The notes beneath the pieces were generated by a model. That model searched no databases, was not told where the DNA came from, and saw nothing but the letters and a program-made list of their open reading frames with translations. From Agrilactobacillus composti DSM 18527 = JCM 14202 (GTDB taxonomy: Bacteria; Bacillota; Bacilli; Lactobacillales; Lactobacillaceae): a stretch of 64,000 bases of DNA. Both the position numbers and the translations under genes were made by a program. Position 1 is the stretch's first letter; every line of letters starts with the position of its first letter. This document shows positions 58,795-64,000 of the stretch, piece after piece. The stretch covers positions 118,757 to 182,756 of the forward strand of contig NZ_AZGA01000070.1 in assembly GCF_001436375.1 (NCBI RefSeq). The letters run 5' to 3'.

Positions 58795-59154
58795 TTAGTC
58801 TTCTTTTTCAGCAACAACCACGGTGATGTGGCTTGTGCGTTTATTGATTGGTGAAGCAGAACCCTTTGCACGAGGACGGAAACGTTTTAACGTTGGGCCT
58901 TCGTCAACATAGGCTTTGGTGATAACCAGGTTTTCTGCATCTAAATCATAGTTATGTTCTGCATTAGCAACAGCTGATTTCAAAACTTTTGTGATGATTG
59001 GTGAAGCACCACGTGGTGTGAATTGCAAGATTGCTAAAGCTTCAGCAACACTTCTACCACGAATCGTATCGATCACAAGGCGAGCTTTACGAGGGGCAAT
59101 GCGGACCGTTTTAGCAGTTGCTGTAGCGGATGTTACTTGAACTTGATCTGCCAT
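58795..59154 (-). CDS. rplV: 50S ribosomal protein L22
   Basis: 119 residues. [20 protein letters not shown] and the extended hairpin [18 protein letters not shown] lining the exit tunnel (macrolide region). Confidence 0.97.
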   Translation of the reverse strand: MADQVQVTSATATAKTVRIAPRKARLVIDTIRGRSVAEALAILQFTPRGASPIITKVLKSAVANAEHNYDLDAENLVITKAYVDEGPTLKRFRPRAKGSASPINKRTSHITVVVAEKED

Positions 59155-59171
59155 TTGATAAATCTCCCTTC

Positions 59172-59453
59172 TTACTTAGCTGCCGTTTTCTTGTCATCAG
59201 TTCCGTGACCACGGAAAGTACGTGTTGGTACAAATTCGCCTAATTTATGGCCTACCATATCTTCTTGAATATAAACTGGGACGTGTTTTCTCCCATCATA
59301 AACAGCGATAGTATAACCAATAAAACTAGGGAAAATTGTAGAACGACGTGACCAAGTACGGATTACTGTCTTTTTATCTTGATCTGCTTGGGCATCAATC
59401 TTCTTTAAAAGATGTGCATCAGCGAATGGTCCTTTTTTAAGGCTGCGACCCAT
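59172..59453 (-). CDS. rpsS: 30S ribosomal protein S19
   Basis: 93 residues. [20 protein letters not shown] and [17 protein letters not shown] are diagnostic. Binds the 30S head. Confidence 0.97.
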   Translation of the reverse strand: MGRSLKKGPFADAHLLKKIDAQADQDKKTVIRTWSRRSTIFPSFIGYTIAVYDGRKHVPVYIQEDMVGHKLGEFVPTRTFRGHGTDDKKTAAK

Positions 59454-59490
59454 TATGAAACCTCCTTATGTGTATTCACTAAAACAAAAA

Positions 59491-60321
59491 TTACTTCGTA
59501 CGATGACGAACGATGAACTTCTCAGATTTAGCTTTACCGTTACGTGTCTTCTTACCAAGTGTCTTCTTACCCCATGGTGATAATGGCGAAGGACGACCGA
59601 TTGGTGCTTTACCTTCACCACCACCGTGTGGGTGATCGTTAGGGTTCATAACAGACCCACGGACAGTTGGGCGAATGCCTAACCAGCGTTTACGACCGGC
59701 TTTACCAATGGCAATCAATTCATGTTGTTCGTTCCCAACTTCACCGATTGTAGCGCGGTTAGCGGAAAGGATCATTCGAACTTCACCTGAACCTAAACGA
59801 ACCAATGAGTACTTGCCTTCACGACCAAGCAATTGTGCTGAAGTCCCTGCAGAACGTACTAATTGACCACCTTTACCAGGTTTCAATTCGATATTATGAA
59901 TTAAAGTACCAACTGGAATGTTTGCTAATGGCAAAGCATTACCAGTCTTGATATCAGCATCTGGACCAGAAACGATGACATCGCCAACGTTTAAGCCTTT
60001 AGGTGCTAAAATGTAGGTTTTGACCCCATCTTCATAATGGATCAAAGCAATGTTTGCAGTTCTGTTTGGATCATATTCAATGGCTTTAACGTGACCATTG
60101 ACGTTATCTTTCAAACGCTTGAAGTCGATAATACGATACTTTTGCTTATGACCACCACCACGATGGCGAACGGTAATATGACCGTGTGCATTACGACCAG
60201 CGGTATGACTTTGTGATTCTAATAAAGACTTTTCAGGGGTCTTTTTAGTGATTTCGGCGAAATCAGACGCAGTCATATTCCGACGGCCGTTTGTGGTTGG
60301 TTTGTATTTAATAATTCCCAC
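59491..60321 (-). CDS. rplB: 50S ribosomal protein L2
   Basis: 276 residues. [36 protein letters not shown], and the C-terminal [20 protein letters not shown] with the conserved peptidyl-transferase-region histidine. Confidence 0.97.
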   Translation of the reverse strand: MGIIKYKPTTNGRRNMTASDFAEITKKTPEKSLLESQSHTAGRNAHGHITVRHRGGGHKQKYRIIDFKRLKDNVNGHVKAIEYDPNRTANIALIHYEDGVKTYILAPKGLNVGDVIVSGPDADIKTGNALPLANIPVGTLIHNIELKPGKGGQLVRSAGTSAQLLGREGKYSLVRLGSGEVRMILSANRATIGEVGNEQHELIAIGKAGRKRWLGIRPTVRGSVMNPNDHPHGGGEGKAPIGRPSPLSPWGKKTLGKKTRNGKAKSEKFIVRHRTK

Positions 60322-60341
60322 GGAACGTCCCTCCTAAATGA

Positions 60342-60626
60342 TTAATCTTCGAAAATCTTGATTGGTTCTGAATCAGCGGTTAATGTCACAATTGCCTTCC
60401 GGCGCTTGTCAGTATAACCTGTGAAGCGACCCACACGTTTTTTCTTAGGATGAACGTTCATGATGTTAACCTTGGCAACTTTAACGCCGAAGATTTCTTC
60501 GACTGCTTTGCGTACGGCAACTTTGTTGGCGTCTACAGCTACATCAAATGTGTATTTGTGGTCGTCCATCGCATTCATCGTTGCTTCAGTAACGATGGGG
60601 CGCTTAATAATGTCTCTAGCTGTCAT
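60342..60626 (-). CDS. rplW: 50S ribosomal protein L23
   Basis: 94 residues. [18 protein letters not shown] and [20 protein letters not shown]. It sits at the tunnel exit and docks trigger factor and SRP. It touches the rplD stop. Confidence 0.96.
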   Translation of the reverse strand: MTARDIIKRPIVTEATMNAMDDHKYTFDVAVDANKVAVRKAVEEIFGVKVAKVNIMNVHPKKKRVGRFTGYTDKRRKAIVTLTADSEPIKIFED

Positions 60627-61249
60627 TATGCAAGCACCTCCTCAATCTTGTCTAATGCTTTCTTTGTTAAAACTAATTTATCAGTGTTAGCAACGTCTAA
60701 AACGTTCAATTGATCAGCTGCTAAGACAGAAACGCCTTCAATGTTACGAGCTGATAATGCAACGTTGTCATTGCCTGCTTCTAAAGCAATCAATAACTTG
60801 CCATCTAATTTCAAGTTGCCTAAAACAGCTGTGAAATCTTTGGTCTTTGGTGTTGCTAATTGTAAGTCATCAACTACAACTAAGTCGCCATCGATCACTT
60901 TTTGTGACAATACAGACTTAATTGCTAAGCGACGAACTTTACGGGGTAAACGGTAGCTGTAGTCTCTTGGTGTTGGCCCAAAGACAATACCCCCGCCACG
61001 CCATTGTGGTGAACGAATGGAACCTTGACGGGCACGACCTGTACCCTTTTGACGCCATGGTTTACGACCACCACCGGAAACAGCAGATCTGTTTTTCGTT
61101 GAATGAGTCCCTTGACGTTTGCCAGCGCGTTGCATCAAAATTGCATCTGTTACAACGTTGTTGTTAGGTTCGATACCGAAAATTGCATCTGTTAATTCAA
61201 CTGTGCCGTTTTCAGAACCGTCTTGTTTAAATAATGTTACGCTTGTCAT
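60626..61249 (-). CDS. rplD: 50S ribosomal protein L4
   Basis: 207 residues. [20 protein letters not shown] and [20 protein letters not shown] are the extended tunnel loop. L4 is the usual feedback regulator of the S10 operon in proteobacteria; whether that holds here is unknown. Confidence 0.97.
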   Translation of the reverse strand: MTSVTLFKQDGSENGTVELTDAIFGIEPNNNVVTDAILMQRAGKRQGTHSTKNRSAVSGGGRKPWRQKGTGRARQGSIRSPQWRGGGIVFGPTPRDYSYRLPRKVRRLAIKSVLSQKVIDGDLVVVDDLQLATPKTKDFTAVLGNLKLDGKLLIALEAGNDNVALSARNIEGVSVLAADQLNVLDVANTDKLVLTKKALDKIEEVLA

Positions 61250-61269
61250 AAATTAGCCTCCTTCCTGAA

Positions 61270-61902
61270 TTATTTCTGTGTTTTGATTGCGCTCTTGATC
61301 GTAACAAATGAGTGTTTAGACCCAGGTACGTTACCTTTGATCAAGATAGCATTGTTGTCAGTGTTAACACTGACAATTTCAAGATTTTGCATAGTAACGG
61401 TGTTGTTACCCATCCGACCTGGTAATGGTTTGCCTTTGAATACCCGGTTAATGATCGCACCCATTGAACCTGCGACACGATGATAACGAGAACCGTGGGT
61501 TTCAGGACCCCGTGATTGGTTATTCTTTTTAATGTTACCTTGGAAACCATGACCTTTGGAAATACCTGTAACGTCTACGATATCTCCAACTTCAAAGGTG
61601 TCGACTTTAACTTCGTCGCCAACTTTATAATCCCCTAGTGCGACATCTCTGATTTCTTTAATGAAGCGCTTAGGGGTCGTGTTTGCTTTTGCTGCATGAC
61701 CTTTAGCAGGTTTGTTTGACAAAATTTCGCGTTTGTCGTCAAAGCCAAGTTGAATTGCTTCGTAGCCGTCTGTTTCAGGGGTTTTGAGTTGCAAGACAAT
61801 GTTAGGTTCGGCTTCAATGACAGTAACTGGAATTAATTCCCCGTTGTCGCTGAATACTTGTGTCATACCTACTTTTTTACCTAAGATTCCTTTTCTGGTC
61901 AT
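61270..61902 (-). CDS. rplC: 50S ribosomal protein L3
   Basis: 210 residues. [20 protein letters not shown] and the central [20 protein letters not shown] with the glutamine/glycine-rich loop near the peptidyl transferase centre. Confidence 0.97.
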   Translation of the reverse strand: MTRKGILGKKVGMTQVFSDNGELIPVTVIEAEPNIVLQLKTPETDGYEAIQLGFDDKREILSNKPAKGHAAKANTTPKRFIKEIRDVALGDYKVGDEVKVDTFEVGDIVDVTGISKGHGFQGNIKKNNQSRGPETHGSRYHRVAGSMGAIINRVFKGKPLPGRMGNNTVTMQNLEIVSVNTDNNAILIKGNVPGSKHSFVTIKSAIKTQK

Positions 61903-61933
61903 GAGTACACCTCCATGTATAATGTATTTTTAA

Positions 61934-62242
61934 TTATAATTTAATTTCGATATCTACGCCGCTTGGTAAATCAAGTTTCATCAAGGCATCAACAGTTTTA
62001 GGTGTTGGGTTAATGATATCGATTAAGCGTTTATGTGTACGCATTTCGAATTGTTCCCGTGAATCTTTGTATTTATGTGGTGCCCGGATCACGGTATACA
62101 ATGTTCTTTCAGTCGGCAATGGGATTGGACCTGAGATTTGAGCCCCAGTTCTTTGTGCCGTTTCAACGATCTTATCCGCAGATTGATCTAAGATACGGTG
62201 TTCATATGCCTTTAAACGAATCCGAATTTTTTGCTTTGCCAT
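61934..62242 (-). CDS. rpsJ: 30S ribosomal protein S10
   Basis: 102 residues from ATG at 62242 with AAGGAGG upstream; the open frame extends further into the leader and is rejected. [20 protein letters not shown] and [24 protein letters not shown] end. First gene of the S10 operon; also the Nus-complex factor NusE. Confidence 0.97.
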   Translation of the reverse strand: MAKQKIRIRLKAYEHRILDQSADKIVETAQRTGAQISGPIPLPTERTLYTVIRAPHKYKDSREQFEMRTHKRLIDIINPTPKTVDALMKLDLPSGVDIEIKL

Positions 62243-62390
62243 AGTGTTACCTCCTTCGTCTATTATCATGAGTAGACTAGCTCTGTGAAAATTCCCGGCG
62301 CGCCCGTGGCAATGTATCCGGGCGTGTCGCAACCTTCCACGTCTTAGCCAACCCCTTTTCTAAAAAGGGGCGTACTGGTCTTCCTAAAAT
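62243..62390 (-). ncRNA. Structured rpsJ leader (S10 operon)
   Basis: On the minus strand a strong CGCCCG/CGGGCG stem (62296-62325 region) with flanking GCGACA and GGTTGC, and a second hairpin CCCC-TTTT/AAAA-GGGG near the 5' end. The leader is about 155 nt from the promoter to the start codon. Position and fold suit a ribosomal-protein autoregulatory leader, but I do not have a family model to name it. Confidence 0.55.
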
Positions 62391-62403
62391 CAGCACTTTT
62401 AAC

Positions 62404-62432
62404 ATGATACTTGAATTTGCTCATAAAAACAA
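62404..62432 (-). promoter_or_regulatory. S10 operon promoter
   Basis: Minus strand TTGTTT, 17-bp spacer, TATCAT. It lies about 170 bp upstream of rpsJ and precedes the leader hairpins. Confidence 0.6.
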
Positions 62433-62534
62433 GTCTTTTTTTCATATCGACTTAAATTTTCACTTGAAATCCAAAACATTGACAGTTGGACTATCTGATT
62501 CTAAAGTAAGACTTAAAAAATGGAGGTCTGCGTT

Positions 62535-63107
62535 ATGTCAAAAGATACAGCATTAGTGGTCATTGATTATACCAATGACTTTGTAGCTGATAAGGGTAGT
62601 TTAACCAGCGGCCAGCCGGCCCAGGCCATTGATGCCTTTATTGCTCAGCGCGCCCAAACTTATTTGGATCAAGGTCAGTTTGTCTTCTTCCCCACGGATC
62701 TGCATGTGGCTAATGACCCCTACCATCCGGAGACGAAATTATTCCCACCCCATAATTTAGCCAATACTTGGGGCCGCGAACTGTATGGCCAAACCGGCGC
62801 TTGGTTTAAGGCCAACCAAACCCACGATCACGTGCTATTTTTAGATAAGACCCGTTATAATGCTTTTACCGGAACTGATTTAGATTTACGCCTGCGTGCC
62901 CGGGGCATCACCACCATCGAATTAGTGGGTGTCTGCACCGATATTTGTATTTTACACACGGCCATTGGTGCCTATGATTTAGGCTACCACCTGATTATTC
63001 CAGAAGCTGGCGTTGCCACCTTCAATCCTAGTGGCCATGTGTGGGCTTTACAGCACTTTAAAACTGTCCTGGGGGCAGATGTACCCCAGACAGTTGCCAA
63101 TCGCTGA
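62535..63107 (+). CDS. Cysteine hydrolase, isochorismatase/nicotinamidase family
   Basis: 190 residues. Catalytic triad of the family is visible: Asp in LVVIDYTNDFV (D10-11), Lys in FLDKTRYNAF, and Cys in VGVCTDICILHTA; metal-binding DLH in FFPTDLHV. Several lactobacillar proteins of this type are nicotinamidases or N-carbamoyl hydrolases. The ATG at 62535 has GGAGG upstream; an earlier ATG overlaps that site. No NAD-biosynthesis gene is next to it. Confidence 0.9.
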   Translation: MSKDTALVVIDYTNDFVADKGSLTSGQPAQAIDAFIAQRAQTYLDQGQFVFFPTDLHVANDPYHPETKLFPPHNLANTWGRELYGQTGAWFKANQTHDHVLFLDKTRYNAFTGTDLDLRLRARGITTIELVGVCTDICILHTAIGAYDLGYHLIIPEAGVATFNPSGHVWALQHFKTVLGADVPQTVANR

Positions 63108-63150
63108 CAGTAGGGTTCATTTATAATAGAAGAAATAAGTTCACGAAAAT

Positions 63151-63194
63151 ATCGGAATTCCTCACGGGATTGAAATCCCGTGAGGAATTCCGAT
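63151..63194 (+). repeat. Perfect 20-bp inverted repeat upstream of tnpB
   Basis: Left arm 63151-63170 and right arm 63175-63194 (ending GAGGAATTCCGAT) are exact reverse complements around a four-base loop TGAA. There is no T-run on the plus strand, so it is not an obvious terminator for the hydrolase gene. It lies 112 bp upstream of tnpB and may mark the left end of the IS. Confidence 0.75.
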
Positions 63195-63213
63195 TGAGTT
63201 TGAAGAACTCAAT
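63193..63213 (+). repeat. Small hairpin in the tnpB upstream region
   Basis: ATTGAGTT pairs with AACTCAAT around TGAAG; directly adjoins the preceding repeat. Confidence 0.6.
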
Positions 63214-63225
63214 TGATTTATAACT

Positions 63226-63246
63226 ATGTGCCTATTTTGAGCACAT
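63226..63246 (+). repeat. Small hairpin ATGTGC/GCACAT upstream of tnpB
   Basis: Six-base arms around a nine-base loop, third in the series of hairpins before tnpB. Confidence 0.5.
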
Positions 63247-63248
63247 TT

Positions 63249-63293
63249 CTTTTCTTATAGTTATTATATAAGTTATAATAACTATAAGAAAAG
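63249..63293 (+). repeat. Perfect 20-bp palindrome covering the tnpB promoter region
   Basis: Arms 63249-63268 and 63274-63293 are exact complements (ending in TATAAGAAAAG) around TAAGT. The arms contain TATAATAACTATAA, a likely -10 region, and the tnpB ribosome binding site follows two bases later. It could be an operator or a translational hairpin controlling tnpB. Confidence 0.75.
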
Positions 63294-63305
63294 TAGGTGA
63301 TAAAA

Positions 63306-64000
63306 ATGCTGTTAAGCCTAACGGTTAAAGCTAAACTCAAACTAGATAACGCTACCGATGCGGCTAAATTTCTGGAGACCGGTGAACAATATCGCTTAGC
63401 CTGTAATCATGTTTCTGAGTACATCTTTAGCAATGATTTTGAGCTGAATACTAACAAAATTCAGACAAAGCTTTATCCAGACTTACGGCAACGCTTTGGG
63501 CTGAAATCACAATTGGCTATTTCCGCGATCAAAACGACGGTTGCCCGTTATAAAACGCTTCAGACGCAATTGCGACGTAAACCCATGGCTTATCCCACCG
63601 GCAAGAAAGATAAAAAGGGCAAAGAAATTTATCTAATAGTCCCCAGAGATCTACACTGGCTTTGGAAACCGATCTGTTTCAAACGCCCGCAAGCTGACTT
63701 AGTCCGTAATCGAGATTGGTCTATCGTCGCAGATGGTGAAAAGTTGTCCATCAATACACTTCAAGGTCGGGTAAAAGCTCGTTTTGTGTTAAAAACTGGC
63801 TTTGAACAATATCTGGATGGCACTTGGGAATTTGGCGGCGCGAAGTTAATTAAGTCTGGTACCAATTGGTTTTTGCACATTGCGGTCACTAAAGAATTTT
63901 CAGAATGTTCCCGTACTGATATGCAACACATTGTGGGACTTGACCGGGGGATCCGGCAATTAGTCACCGCTTATGATGACCAGGGAAAAACAACGTTTTT
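63306..64000 (+). CDS. tnpB: IS605/IS1341-family RNA-guided nuclease TnpB (5' part, truncated by window)
   Basis: 231 codons are visible to the right edge. The ATG at 63306 has AGGTGA eight bases upstream. The N-terminal RNA-binding-like helical domain (LSLTVKAKLKLD..., YRLACNHVSEY, LYPDLRQRFGLKSQLAISAI) is that of the Lactobacillales TnpB group. The RuvC-I motif HIVGLDRGIRQLV with the catalytic Asp is reached near residue 214; the rest (RuvC-II, zinc finger, RuvC-III) lies outside. No tnpA transposase gene is within the upstream 200 bp, so this may be an IS1341-type element or a decayed IS605. TnpB proteins use an omega-RNA, usually encoded over the 3' end, which is not in view. Confidence 0.9.
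   Translation, partial: MLLSLTVKAKLKLDNATDAAKFLETGEQYRLACNHVSEYIFSNDFELNTNKIQTKLYPDLRQRFGLKSQLAISAIKTTVARYKTLQTQLRRKPMAYPTGKKDKKGKEIYLIVPRDLHWLWKPICFKRPQADLVRNRDWSIVADGEKLSINTLQGRVKARFVLKTGFEQYLDGTWEFGGAKLIKSGTNWFLHIAVTKEFSECSRTDMQHIVGLDRGIRQLVTAYDDQGKTTF

Noticed and set aside
63761..63967. Minus-strand ORF inside tnpB
   Set aside because: Shadow of the TnpB reading frame.

Overview
The window looks like a chromosomal segment of a low-to-mid GC lactic acid bacterium of the family Lactobacillaceae. The evidence is the S10-spc-alpha ribosomal protein order with a zinc-type S14, an energy-coupling factor (ECF) transporter module followed by truA, rplM and rpsI, aminopeptidase C, an ATP-type PEP carboxykinase, pyruvate oxidase, and strong AGGAGG ribosome binding sites with many TTG starts. 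I cannot name the species.

Layout. 1-8.9 kb: a GH13 neopullulanase cut by the left edge, pckA with a candidate cre site, pepC, kup, gpmA and an isolated thrB. 9-18 kb: a folate ECF S-component, two carrier genes, pyruvate oxidase behind two promoters and a hairpin leader, asd, and two MFS exporters. 18-27.7 kb: two small proteins, a divergent HxlR regulator/Old Yellow Enzyme pair, an ABC-2 transporter with a NarL-type two-component system, a malic enzyme, and an OmpR-type two-component system. 27.9-32.4 kb: envelope genes (DedA, PAP2 phosphatase, a large membrane glycosyltransferase-like protein and a GtrB-like glycosyltransferase).

32.8-43.8 kb is an oxidoreductase island: several short-chain dehydrogenases, aldo/keto reductases, a zinc alcohol dehydrogenase, a flavodoxin and an NmrA-like protein, mixed with LysR and MerR regulators, a secreted DUF915 hydrolase, a hexapeptide acetyltransferase and a 65-residue membrane peptide. 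Four promoters in this island share TTGCCT, a 19-bp spacer filled by a CCTTRG/CYAAGG-like dyad, and a -10 box. That is the architecture of MerR-activated promoters. With the MerR gene inside one of these operons, they define a probable local regulon for aldehyde or carbonyl stress. One aldo/keto reductase in that operon is broken by a one-base frameshift.

43.9-62.4 kb is the essential block on the minus strand: rpsJ through secY, adk, infA, rpmJ, rpsM, rpsK, rpoA, rplQ, ecfA1, ecfA2, ecfT, truA, rplM, rpsI. Leader structures and promoters are visible before rpsJ, infA and rplM. The right edge holds a cysteine hydrolase, four consecutive hairpins (two with perfect 20-bp arms), and the 5' part of an IS605/IS1341-type tnpB that runs out of the window. 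No rRNA, tRNA or CRISPR array was found.
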